A stretch of 64,000 bases of DNA from Spisula solida. Lineage: Eukaryota; Mollusca; Bivalvia; Venerida; Mactridae. Under the pieces are notes generated by a model. The model saw nothing but the letters and a program-made list of their open reading frames with translations. It did not search any database and was not told the origin of the DNA. The translations under genes were made by a program, and so were the position numbers. Shown here piece after piece: positions 33,134 to 43,741 of the stretch (position 1 is the stretch's first letter; each line of letters starts with the position of its first letter). The DNA is taken from contig OX365962.1 in assembly GCA_947247005.1 (NCBI GenBank), positions 6,917,201-6,981,200 of the forward strand, in the 5' to 3' direction.

Positions 33134-36100
33134 TCACAGATCACCTGGCATTGCGCAGATCCTCTGTGGGTCCGTAGAGTTGATGTAACGATGGCACTGG
33201 AGCTTGTTTGGCCACGGCAATCCACGGTAGATGTATGCAAAGTGGCTGCTGCAATCGGTTTTAACCTGTTCGCAAAGGTCGCGACAAGGTGTTGCAAACG
33301 GAGTGATGCTATGCATACAGAAAGGCATGTAAGTACCGCATAGGAAGAAGGCTAGGTTCTGGTTACACCCGGAAGCTATCAGATTGTCATAAAATCGTAT
33401 TTCAGTTTTGATTTCGCGAATGTCACGTTGTAAGAAGAAATTAGGCAGAGAGCTTATGGCGTTCAGTTGGTGACACATGGGGATGGTGTTCTCCACGCAG
33501 TACGTGTGCTCGCTCCTTGACCTCGACTCCCGGACCGGATTTATACACGGTTCGTCCCCATTACGTCTTGGCAACTTGTTGCATCTAAAAATAAAAATTG
33601 GATATACCTATACTTTAGTAATTTGGAACATAAGTATTGCAAGCTTTTTACTGTAAACAAATAGATCTAGTCCGTGTAAATTTCTGACTCATCTTTTTTC
33701 CATAGAAACATTGTACTTTTATCTCGTTTCTAAGATTGTTATATCAAATCTCAATTTTGTTTATTTTTATGTGCTGGAAAGTCAAAAATCCGGGGTGATC
33801 CCTGGCAAAATGTCATTTAATAATTAAAGATACTCGTTCAAATATGTTATGTAGGGTTACCATAACCGCAATATTTATTGTATCGGCCTTACTAAGTCAG
33901 CTTAGAATATAACCTACATTATGAGCCAATGAAAACGCCGCATTTTGGCGGTTAACTGAAAATGTAATCATTAAAGTTTTCTCTTCACAGACTTTACGTC
34001 ATGCGTTGGCGCTACTTTTTATCGGCCAATCAGAATGCAGAATGTTATATTCTAAGTTAGTTAGAACATATTAAGTAAATTTTAATGACTAAAAAGGACT
34101 CGCTTCGCTTCGCTCGCTCCGCCCTTTTTAATCATTAAAATTTACTTAATATGTTCTAACTATAACGTAGCAAGAATGAATGACTTTAACGTCACAAAAG
34201 CCATCATTAATTTTGTCAACATTGGAAAACGAGAAAAGTCGTATATTTTATATCTTTACCTATGACTATGACATATACATCAAATATGTGAGCTTTTCCC
34301 GAAATATAAGATCATCAGCTAGTCGGTCTTTAAAGCCCCCTGTAAAACCTTGGAAACAAGCCTGCAACTGTTGTTCGTAGGTATACACATTACTCCGTAG
34401 GTTTCACCGAGTGTTGTTAAAACGGCCCTATATTTCATGGAAAGCAGATATACGTATAATAATTATTATTTTGTCCTTTAGACTGACGTATGCTTTATAG
34501 GAATCGATGAAAAAAAATAAAATATTTATGTTTTCGAAGCGTAGCAAATGTTGACAAATTTCGTCTTGGATTTGATGCCGTTAATGACGTCAGAGTCATG
34601 TGGTATTTGGTACACTGTAAGTACACTTGTACTTACTTGAACTTTTTAGGCCATCTGGAACGTGTCTGCCTCATGGCGGCTATACACCTTGACCTTGCCC
34701 TGTTACATGTTTCCTTACATGGTCCTATCTGGGTCTCAGTCTGTGGATCGTATTTGGGTAAGAACAGTGAGCAGGCAAATATCCGGAAGTTATTGGAGCA
34801 GCCATAATCCATGTACGCCCATTGGTGTTCAATATGCCTGAAAATAACGAACACAATTTAAAAACGTGTTAGTGGTCATCTGAAATAAAGAAATAGAGGA
34901 TATTTGTTGATTTTGGTGTAAGATCGAATTTTAATCCACCGAGTGATCACAGAAATTCAAAAAAAAATTGATCTTACACCAAAAATCATCAACTTTTCTG
35001 TTTATTATATGCCTCAATCTGTCTTAAAATGTGCCGTAATTGGCCTAATTGGAAAAATCACGTCGAAATTCGAACGTCACGACGTGAGAATTGTGACGTC
35101 ATGATGACGTAAAGCATATTTTACAGCCCGACGCCGTTGACGTTACGTTTCTTTTTCTGCATGGTACTGAAACCCGCTTCAAAACAGTAAAAATAACACA
35201 GTGGTAATTTCACTGTTATTTTCACTGAAAAAACTCCATAACCAATTGTAAGCAAATAATAATCATCGTTCTTAAGCAGTTAACACAAGTATTAGTCATC
35301 ACATTGTTAAGTTAAAGCTCTTTTATATATGCCAGTCATCTGTTGACATAACATTAAGGAGGTACTCGCGCCTTTTATCTAACGATCGAATTTTCACCGA
35401 AACATCTTAAAATGACAGCAAACTCGATCATCTAGAACAACATCGAAATCATAAAAATTATGATATGTCACCAAGCTCGTTTTCGAGATACATGGCTTTC
35501 TAATAGCCTACCACTGTATTTTGTTCATTTTATCTATTTCTTGCATATAAGACACCATCATGTTCATTTTAGGATTTGTATTATATTAAACCACTTTTAA
35601 ACAATGCATGCTATTTTGTGTGTTCAATGGTCATTCCTATTGACGTTAGTCACAATTTCGGCTGCCTGGCGAAAATAATCAGTATTTGTACATGATAAAT
35701 AGTTACCCAACCCACTTCCCAAAAAGTGTGATTTTCAAATGAACGTCATAAAATATCTAACGATCGAAAATTATTTAAAATTGGATAAAAGTTGAGAACC
35801 ACATAGAACATCAGTTTATTCAAATAAAAAATAGGGGATCACCAGCCTTTTTAGGGAGCTATTCACCAATAAGTACTAATTTTGAATAAATTTGCATAAA
35901 TTAACCTAATTTGCATATTAGAATGAAATAAAATTTGATGAAAAATATTTAAAGTTTAGCTTCTTCATATAACTAAATCATGCACTACATATTTTATATA
36001 AACACATGCATTTGAACAATTGTAGTGACTTATTGTACACCCATTTTCTTTACAATTGTGCCGTTCCCCACCCACTTTTTATACATGCAAAAAAATATCT

Positions 36101-37114
36101 ATTTTTTAAACTAATATTATGTTTATTTCATTAATTAGCATCTTGCGATCATTGGAACTAAATATCATGTTTGTTCTAATCTAATACGATTTTGAAATTT
36201 TGCGCATGCGCACAAGGCAGCTCGGACCTCCTTTATTTGCGGCCATCTTCGAGGACAACTTTCTTCCATGTTTAACAGAAAATAGCAGGTAAATAATCTA
36301 GCACTTTACCACTGGATGGCGTAACAAACTGATTCGACGATGGTTCAAAGATGTTGAACCTGATACGAGAAACCATCTATGAACAAAGATCATTCTGCTG
36401 TTTAAATGCATGCTAATTTACCTAAGTTTGATTGTGAAATACATTCCTACATAGTTTTTAACACGCTCGACACCTCAATCCTGATTTATCCATCGCCACG
36501 AGATTGTGAGTGACAGAAATTATATTTATCGTTGATACTGAGCGTCAACAAATGGAATGCCGTTGTCATTCCGTCGTTGGTACGACGCAGCCACGGTACG
36601 AAACTATCGCTGCAGTGTTTTAACTATGGGTTGTCTTTACGACTAAGTTGCACATATATCGCCGGCCTTAAAGGAAAAGGTCGTATGTACAAAAAACGCT
36701 TTTTTGAGAAAACAAGAAGAAATTTCTGAAAACTACCCTTTACTTACGACAAAACATGTTTTTCAACTTCAGTTTGGTCAACATGACCTGTTCCGATTTT
36801 CATGAAATTAGGCATGTGGTGCAGATTTCAAATATGCATGCGTCTGATAAGGTCGTACGTTCTTATTCTACGCCAGCGATATGTCGGTATAAACTTCGTA
36901 AAGTAACTTACCTGTAAACCTCTACTTGTGTCACATGACCGAATCTGTTTGGCAGTTTGGTCAAATTGTATGGCAAAAAATTGCGACACATCGGTACCAT
37001 GATTTCCTGCACCCCGTCTGGTGAGGGATCAGCAATGATGACGTCATGCACTCCCTGACACGTCACAATCGTGATCGTTGCCATGACAACCGGAATACAT
37101 GCTAAAATATCCAT
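33134..37114 (-). CDS. Secreted protein with two tandem Frizzled-type cysteine-rich domains
   Basis: Three exons: 37114-36912, 34837-34637, 33584-33134 (stop 33136-33134). Phases agree and the coding length is 855 nt, giving 284 residues. The ATG at 37114 is chosen because it begins a signal peptide (MDILACIPVVMATITIVTC); an upstream in-frame extension lacks one. Domain 1 spans about residues 35-150 and domain 2 about 160-280. Domain 2 has all ten Frizzled-domain cysteines (164, 172, 208, 217, 224, 235, 239, 246, 265, 278) and typical CGTYMPFC and PCRDLC motifs. Domain 1 keeps eight (43, 81, 90, 108, 112, 119, 136, 148) with Val35 and Tyr97 at the first and fifth positions. Such domains bind Wnt proteins or their lipid in Frizzleds and sFRPs. 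There is no transmembrane segment and no netrin-like domain, so a secreted Wnt modulator is possible but unproven. Confidence 0.88.
33892..34163. mobile_element. Uninterrupted copy of the 31161-31896 element
   Basis: It is inverted relative to that copy. It lies in intron 2 of the Frizzled-domain gene and preserves the empty site of the hAT-like MITE (TCTTCACAGAC on the plus strand). Confidence 0.75.
34483..34618. mobile_element. Fragment of the CACGTGGTATTGCTACACTG MITE
   Basis: It has the GAATCGATGAAAAAAAATAA-like interior and a decayed right end CATGTGGTATTTGGTACACT. It ends 19 bp from exon 2 of the Frizzled-domain gene. Confidence 0.5.
34906..34998. repeat. Inverted repeat in intron 1 of the Frizzled-domain gene
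   Basis: GTTGATTTTGGTGTAAGATC pairs with GATCTTACACCAAAAATCAT about 45 bp later, probably a small MITE. Confidence 0.65.
35345..35720. repeat. Dispersed repeat shared with 16034-16480
   Basis: It carries the same ordered blocks, for example CGCGCCTTTTATCTAACGAT and CAATGGTCATTCCTATTGAC. Class unknown. Confidence 0.6.
36418..36520. repeat. SINE body fragment (4505-4765 family)
   Basis: It matches the body at 4505-4620 through GATTGTGAAA, CGACACCTCA and CATCGCCACGAG. A recognisable pol III head is not preserved beside it. Confidence 0.5.
36660..36885 (-). mobile_element. MITE copy, GCTGGCTTAGAATGAGAA family
   Basis: Inverted orientation relative to 25879-26112. It ends about 26 bp from the exon 1 donor of the Frizzled-domain gene. 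Confidence 0.65.
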
Positions 37115-39320
37115 GGTTATTTTACTCGAACGTATTCCGCAATGGTTGGCTGAATATTCGCCGTGCCAAATGATGAGCATTTGAGCCTTAAAATATTTTA
37201 CTGAAGACCGCAATTGAAGAAGCTGTGTTCACGTGGTACATTTGTTTGTCGACTCGATTTTATTCAACGTTTGTTCAATCGTTTTGAAAATCTTAAACAG
37301 TAATCAGTCATTTGAATAAATAGAAGATATCTTAAATGGGCAGTCCGACATTCCTACTGAATAATCTGCATACTCATCAAAAGACTTGTATATATCTACA
37401 CTATTCTTACTGTATTTAATGTGTGGGTATTGTATCTATTTATTTATTCATTGGTACCCTAATTTATTTATTTTTACCCAGTTTGTAGAGCGTTTAGCCT
37501 TCAACCGGACGATAAGGATTCGATTATCCCTCTTGACAAGTTATATTCTTCCGAGGCTTCTTTCTCTGTGTCCATGTCCACCGTATGTAAAAACTAAGTA
37601 TCGGTCACTACTTAATTTCAGGAAAGCTGGTCAGCACAACTAGTCAGCGTAAAGGATCGAACTGCGGTTAAAACACACCAATAGACACGATAAAAACAGA
37701 CCAACAAACACCCTAAGCAAACTGTCCAGATATTCCTTGTATTTTATTAATGGTGTGAATCATAAAAAGGGACATCACTAAGTATGCGATTGTGGGTCAT
37801 GGCTATTACCCAATATACTTCGTGATCTAAAACAACGAAAACAATGGCGTGAATAGTACAAAGGGATATTACTGTGTATGTAAACGTGGGACATGGTTAA
37901 CATCCGATATACCTCATGAGCTCAGTGTGTTTCTACATTTAAATGGGAATACCCGGTATTGGCGTTAAGGGATATCGCAAGGCTAATACCCGTCCTACCT
38001 CTTAAGCCGCGCTTCCGCATCTAAAGTATTGAATACTAAATACCATGTGAACCTGACTTAAACATATGTTAATACTTAATTATTATTTTCTAGTGTTTTA
38101 TCTTAGTGTGCAGATACGTACCCTGAGTTTATTCAGCTATCAATGTTAACTGACACTCTGTGTCTCACTTTTCTTTATTAACTAATCAACCAATTACGAT
38201 AAATGTGTAAATATATTGTTCCAAGTATATTATCACTTTATCAGTGTGCAGGAATTTCTGCCCTGAATGTAAAGGGTGTTACGAAAATATGTTCACAAAG
38301 GATTGCAGTTATTGCCTTAAACCCCAGCGTTCGGTAGGACCTACCACCATCGATAGTAGGCGAGCTTATCAGCTGGTGAGGTTTAACCTGTTGTAGAGTA
38401 AATACTATACCAGCATACATTAAATGTTGTAGGGGGCAACCAGTGAGCTGATAATACACAGGTAAGCCTGGATGCTTACTTGTTGGTATAAACACCATGC
38501 AGTAGTATAGTTCTGTTTACACCATGTGACTATTGTCAACGGTTATGTCAAATTCAAATTTCCATCCCAATTTCTGTAATATTTCATACTTCAGATAAAT
38601 CTAGTGATTTAACCAAAGGTTGAAAATGAAAAATTTTACCACCACTTTAAAGTGCATATAAATGTCTTATACAATTTTAAATGTAAGCATAAATTCAATA
38701 ATCATTTTATTTCAATAAAATGTATCTGAATACAGAATGTTGCAAAAATCAGCCACAATTTGATATTAGGCTCCTCCCTCTTCCTTTTATACACATTCCT
38801 GGGGTTTAACTAGAATAAGGTATCAGTGATCACTAAATCGATTTGATAGATCGTTGGTGTTTCATCTGGGATATTAGTATGCAGTGTTTAAACCGGGTCG
38901 AAAATCTCATTCAAAAATTAATTGATATATTTATAGATTTATGTAAACATTTCTGTTTAATGCACTTTATTTAACACCAGAAAGATGGCGGGTCAAGGTG
39001 TGAACCAAGGCCAAGTCGTTCTCTAATGCATGATTAATAATTTTTGGTAATTACGAAGAAACCCATATGCAGCTGGCCTGTACATGTACGAGCAGTTATT
39101 TGAGGCTAAGTGGAGATAATACAGCATTTGATGTATGCACTAAAGTGTCTGAAGTTCAAAGTAAGGTTAAAGCACGTTAGCCACTTTAAATACCAGAATA
39201 ATTTTGCTATGTGCACATCACCGCACACTCGTATACATGTACATCAAGGTGCAGTTTATTTAGAAGATTGCTCAGTGCACTCTGGTCCATGAATCACATA
39301 ATTTATGTGTATATTACTAA
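37115..39320. other. Intergenic DNA with no recognised feature
   Basis: It lies upstream of the Frizzled-domain gene. Small frames at 37386-37643 and 38241-38498 lack splice context or recognisable domains. No clear promoter motif can be named. Confidence 0.5.
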
Positions 39321-40020
39321 AGTCCGAATAAGTTAACCCGTTACACGACCTTTTTTATGAATATAATATATTACTATAGTATGAACAAATTAACGAGTTA
39401 CTCGACCCATTTATTCATGAATATAATACATTACTATAGTACGAACAAATTAACGAGTTACTCGACCTTTATTAGTAAATATAATAAATTACTATAGTCC
39501 CAACAAATTAACGAGTTACTTGACCTTTATTCGTAAATATAATAAATTACTATAGTCCCAACAAATTAACGAGTTACTCGACCTTTATTCATGAATATAA
39601 TATATTACTATAGTACGACCAAATTAACGAGTTACTCGACCTTTATTCATGAATATAATATATTACTATAGAACGAACAAGTTAACGAGTTACTCGACCT
39701 TTATTCATGAATATAATATATTACTATAGTACGAACAAGTTAACGAGTTACTCGACCTTTATTCATGAATATAATATATTACTATAGTACGAACAAGTTA
39801 ACGAGTTACTCGACCTTTATTCATGAATATAATATATTACTATAGTACGAACAAGTTAACGAGTTACTCGACCTTTATTCATGAATATAATATATTACTA
39901 TAGTACGAACAAGTTAACGAGTTACTCGACCTTTATTCATGAATATAACATATTACTGTAGTCCCAACAAATTAACGAGTTACTCGACCTTTATTCATGA
40001 ATATAATATATTACTTCGCG
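39320..40020. repeat. 58-bp minisatellite
   Basis: About twelve units of 58 bp with TTAACGAGTTACTCGACCTT and ATAATATATTACTATAG blocks. GAGTTACTC is palindromic. The later units are most alike. Confidence 0.95.
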
Positions 40021-40312
40021 CTTATTCGCAATACTACCCGCTTATTTTGAAAGTAGGATCGTATGTAAGATCACATCCGGAACTCATCGGCAATGTAAAT
40101 AATATGATCTTAGAAGACATTTGTACGAGGTATTCCGAATAGTTTTTTTTTTTTTCTATATTTTATTCACAACAGGTTACAATATACATAGTGTACATAT
40201 ATACAATAAATGATGTAACAATATTTTAATAATAAAGTTGTAAAGTTTACAAATTTTGCCAGTTTTTTTATTTCTAAAGCTGTATGTTTAAATTAAGATA
40301 TCATAAATGAAA

Positions 40313-42970
40313 TTAGGGAATGTTGAGAGATTGACAAAATTTCTTCATGAAATCTGAGCTTTCTTTATTTTTATATTTGTAATATCGAGATAATGTGTCT
40401 AAATCAATACATAATATTTGGATAATGTTAGTTTTGTTTTTCCTACGTTCACTTTTAAAATAATCTTTATAAATAGAGTATCCTATTAGACTTAATATTA
40501 CATTTATTATTTCATATTGTTTATACATGATTTTATAACCTATTATTATATATTCTAAAGAGTTTATTTTGTTGTTTATGCCATTTTCTGAAAATATGTT
40601 GAGTATCTTTTCCCAGAATGAGTCCATGTAAGGACATGTTATAAAAAAGTGATTTAAGTTTTCTAAAGCCCCACAGTGTAAACAGTTTGTGGAAGTGAAT
40701 ATTTTCCATTTGTAGAGATTTTCATTTGTGGCAATTATATTGTGCAACAGTTTATATTTAAATTGTTTGACGCGATTGTCGACGAGTGCTTTATTTATGA
40801 AATAGTAGTAGCTAAGCCAATTGATGTTTTTATTAAAGCTTGATTCCCAATGTTTATGTAGATAAGGTGTTTCGAATTTTCTTTTGATGAATTCTAAGTA
40901 GTAGTCCTTGCTTTTAATGATTTTCGTATTTGTAAATCGTAATTGAGTTTTAATGATAGTTTTAACTGATTCTGTTGTTTGGATTTTTGTCTTCCATTCT
41001 GAGGATATTGCCTTTTTAATAGTTTCACTTTCTGAAATCCAGTTTGTTTTATTTTTAAGCTTATCATATATTTTGCGTTCGCTTATTTTGCCGTTTATAT
41101 CAATTAAGTCATTAACAAATAATATATCCGAATTTATCCATGAGTTAAATATGAGACATTTTCCTTTAAATTTGATATACCTATTGCCCCATATGATTTG
41201 GTTCCTGATTGTACTGAATGATTTTGGTGCTGTTATAGTTGAAAGGTTGTTGTATTTAATCCATGTATCTATGATATTTACAAAGAAAGAGGGCAATGTT
41301 GTTTTAGTGTTAGGGAGCGATTTTAAGTTATCTGTGTTCATTTCAAATATTAATAGTCCTTTACCGAATTGGTTCAGTAATAAACAAGGAATAATCTTCC
41401 AGTTTGCGTTATAAGATGGTCTTAAGTTTAGGATCCATTTTAGTATTAGGGAATTTACATAACTGTCTATATCAACCATGCTTAAGCCTCCGTCAAGTTT
41501 ATTTCCTATTAGTGTTGTTCTTTTAATTTTTTCGCGTTTATTGCTCCAAAGAAAATCTGAGAATAGTTTAGTGACCTGTTTTATAATTTGTTTGGGAGTG
41601 GACATTGCTTGCATTAAGTATGTCAGCTTTGGAAGTATTAAGCTTTTGATTATTGTTATTTTCCCGTAATAGGTTAGTTTTCGTTTTTGCCATTTTTGTA
41701 TCAGATGCTTACATATTTCAATTTTATTTTGCCAGTTTAGATCTTCACATTCATTGGAGCTATTACCAAAGTAAATGCCTAATGCTTTAACATATGCATT
41801 CGTAAACTCTATGTTATCGACATTTTGTGTATTGGTTTTAGAACTACCTATCCAGAGTCCTTGCGTTTTATTTCTATTTAGTTTTAGACCTGAATATTTA
41901 CCAAATTCTTCGATTATTTCTAGAGATATTTTTATTTCATTTTCATTTTGTATGAATATTGTTGTGTCGTCTGCTAACTGAGTAAGTTTGATATGTTTAT
42001 TTTTGTTATTAACATCTGTTCCGACTTTTATTTCTATTCCTTTAAATGTTGTGCTGTTTCTTAGTTTAATTGCCATTATTTCAGCGACAATAATAAATAG
42101 AAGTGCTGATAATGGGCATCCTTGTCTTACGCCACGATGTATTTTAAAAAATTTGGAACTCCAACCATTATTTATTAAACATGAGGTAATATTGGTATAC
42201 ATAACGTTTACCCATTGTATAAAGGAATCTTTAAATCCGAATTTCAACAAAGATTTGTGTAGAAATGACCATTCCATTGTATCAAAAGCTTTTTTGAAGT
42301 CTAAAAATAAGACAGCTCCTGGAGTGTTTGTTATGTTTTTGTAATCAATAACGTCTTGAATTTGTCTTATGTTGTATCCAATATATCTGTTTTTAATGAA
42401 CCCTTGTTGGTCGTGGCTTATGATACTTGGTAGTACTTTCTGTAAGCGCATGGCTAAAACCTTTGCTAAAATTTTATAGTCAGTGTTGAGAAGAGATATA
42501 GGTCGCCAGTTTTCTAAATTATTAGGATCTCCTTTTTTAAATAGTAGTGAAAATACGCTTTGTTTTTGCGTGAAAGAGAGTTCGCCGTTGTCAAAACCTT
42601 CATTTAAAGAATCAACTACCAAATGCATTATTTGTTTCCAAAATGTTTTATAAAATTCTATTGGCAGTCCGTCCAGACCTGGACTTTTATTTGTTTTCAT
42701 TATGTTGATAACATTTGTAGCTTCGTCATATGTGACGGGTACTTCACATTCTTTAGCTTCATTATCGTTTAAAGTGTTATCAGTGTCCGTTGAGTTTAAG
42801 TATTCGTCACCGACTACATGTGAACTTTGGTAAAGATTTTCATAAAATTTTACAGTTTCTTCCAATATGGTTTCTTTATCAGTAATTATGTTTCCATTTG
42901 TTGATAATGAGTTAATAACTTTTCGTGTTTGTCTAGAGTTTTCAAGATTTAAAAAATAGTTTGTGTGTGT
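40313..42970 (-). CDS. LINE ORF2: reverse transcriptase and C-terminal zinc-knuckle part
   Basis: About 885 codons are open. In order: KSPGLDGLPIEFY finger motif, WRPISLLNTDYKILAK, FLDFKKAFDTMEW (catalytic Asp), RGVRQGCPLSALLF, LADDTTIF (catalytic Asp pair), thumb and connection, then a CLHCGALENLNHFFITC zinc-binding motif near the end. The last 170 bp before the poly(A) are 3' UTR. There is no stop inside the domain. The frame continues upstream into the endonuclease part through a one-base shift at a run of seven A (plus-strand T 42970-42976). The initial codon cannot be defined because ORF2 is one polyprotein. Confidence 0.9.
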   Translation of the reverse strand, partial: THTNYFLNLENSRQTRKVINSLSTNGNIITDKETILEETVKFYENLYQSSHVVGDEYLNSTDTDNTLNDNEAKECEVPVTYDEATNVINIMKTNKSPGLDGLPIEFYKTFWKQIMHLVVDSLNEGFDNGELSFTQKQSVFSLLFKKGDPNNLENWRPISLLNTDYKILAKVLAMRLQKVLPSIISHDQQGFIKNRYIGYNIRQIQDVIDYKNITNTPGAVLFLDFKKAFDTMEWSFLHKSLLKFGFKDSFIQWVNVMYTNITSCLINNGWSSKFFKIHRGVRQGCPLSALLFIIVAEIMAIKLRNSTTFKGIEIKVGTDVNNKNKHIKLTQLADDTTIFIQNENEIKISLEIIEEFGKYSGLKLNRNKTQGLWIGSSKTNTQNVDNIEFTNAYVKALGIYFGNSSNECEDLNWQNKIEICKHLIQKWQKRKLTYYGKITIIKSLILPKLTYLMQAMSTPKQIIKQVTKLFSDFLWSNKREKIKRTTLIGNKLDGGLSMVDIDSYVNSLILKWILNLRPSYNANWKIIPCLLLNQFGKGLLIFEMNTDNLKSLPNTKTTLPSFFVNIIDTWIKYNNLSTITAPKSFSTIRNQIIWGNRYIKFKGKCLIFNSWINSDILFVNDLIDINGKISERKIYDKLKNKTNWISESETIKKAISSEWKTKIQTTESVKTIIKTQLRFTNTKIIKSKDYYLEFIKRKFETPYLHKHWESSFNKNINWLSYYYFINKALVDNRVKQFKYKLLHNIIATNENLYKWKIFTSTNCLHCGALENLNHFFITCPYMDSFWEKILNIFSENGINNKINSLEYIIIGYKIMYKQYEIINVILSLIGYSIYKDYFKSERRKNKTNIIQILCIDLDTLSRYYKYKNKESSDFMKKFCQSLNIP

Positions 42971-43597
42971 TTTTTTCGTCGTCTTCTAACAATAACACCC
43001 GTGAGCGTATTTGTGCCCCTTTAGCTTTGAAACTATAGATATTTTCAATTTCCGCTTCAATATTGGTGATTTGTGTTTTTATTGCCTCATTGTTTGTATT
43101 TAAGTCCTTTTTATATAGTTCATTTAGTTGCTTTTCTAGATAAGATAATTTGCATTTTCTTTCCTTTGACTTCTTTTTAGAATATTTAATTGTTATTTCT
43201 CTTGTGTTATTTTTACATATTTCCCATTTTGTTCTATGATTTGTAATGTTTAATGTCGTTAAGCTTTCAATCATAGCCACTATTTCATCGCAATATTCGG
43301 TATCGCATAAATATGCTTTGTTAAGTTTCCAAAAACCTGGTCCTCTTTCTATAGGTGATTTTAGTTTAAGTGAAATTGCTAGATGGTCAGTATATTTAAT
43401 CAGGGCAGGACGAATGTCTGTTGACAAAATGAGTGGACTAAGATTTTCTTCAATGAGCCAAAAATCAATTCTGCTTTTTTCGGTTCCATTTTTTCTGCGC
43501 CATGTAAATTGTGTTTTTGTTTTATTTAAAGTTCTCCATATATCAATTAAATTGTGTGACTTCATCAAATCATTTAAGTTTGGATGCTTATTGGTTT
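42942..43597 (-). pseudogene. LINE ORF2: truncated endonuclease end and linker
   Basis: Only the C-terminal part of an APE-type endonuclease remains: TQFTWRRKNG, SRIDFWLI and YTDHLAISL match its late motifs, the last holding the catalytic Asp-His. A basic linker follows. The frame stops at 42944 after a one-base shift relative to the reverse transcriptase frame. The N-terminal catalytic residues are lost with the 5' truncation, so it cannot be active. Confidence 0.85.
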
Positions 43598-43618
43598 TAT
43601 TCCGAATAGTAATTTCAA

Positions 43619-43624
43619 TTTATT
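43619..43624 (-). promoter_or_regulatory. Polyadenylation signal of the TSP1 gene
   Basis: The minus strand reads AATAAA about 118 bp after the stop codon of the thrombospondin-repeat gene and about 10-22 bp before the LINE duplication. Confidence 0.6.
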
Positions 43625-43741
43625 TACGTTAGTTACACGACCGAGGTGATCCGCGTGAGTTATGAGATTCGGTATTAACAAGACGCATTAATGTAACTTG
43701 AAAACAATTGCATTTTAATTATATTTTCTATAACCAACAAT

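Larger units (their letters stand above)
40143..43597 (-). mobile_element. 5'-truncated L1-like LINE with target-site duplication
   Basis: The 3' end (low coordinate) is a 13-nt poly(A), seen as T at 40143-40155. TATTCCGAATAG flanks the element at 40131-40142 and 43598-43609, a 12-13 bp duplication. The 5' end lies inside the endonuclease domain. Reverse transcriptase is L1-like with ADDT in the active site; a Tx1-type affiliation is possible. The clean duplication and long open frame indicate a young insertion. Confidence 0.92.

Noticed and set aside
33128..33343. 71-codon plus-strand frame
   Set aside because: It is antisense to exon 3 of the Frizzled-domain gene.
39320..40020. CRISPR-like regular repeats
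   Set aside because: The repeats are head-to-tail with no unique spacers and the genome is eukaryotic; it is a minisatellite. The same applies to all other arrays here.
40953..42344. Plus-strand frames of 60-150 codons
   Set aside because: They are antisense shadows of the LINE reverse transcriptase.
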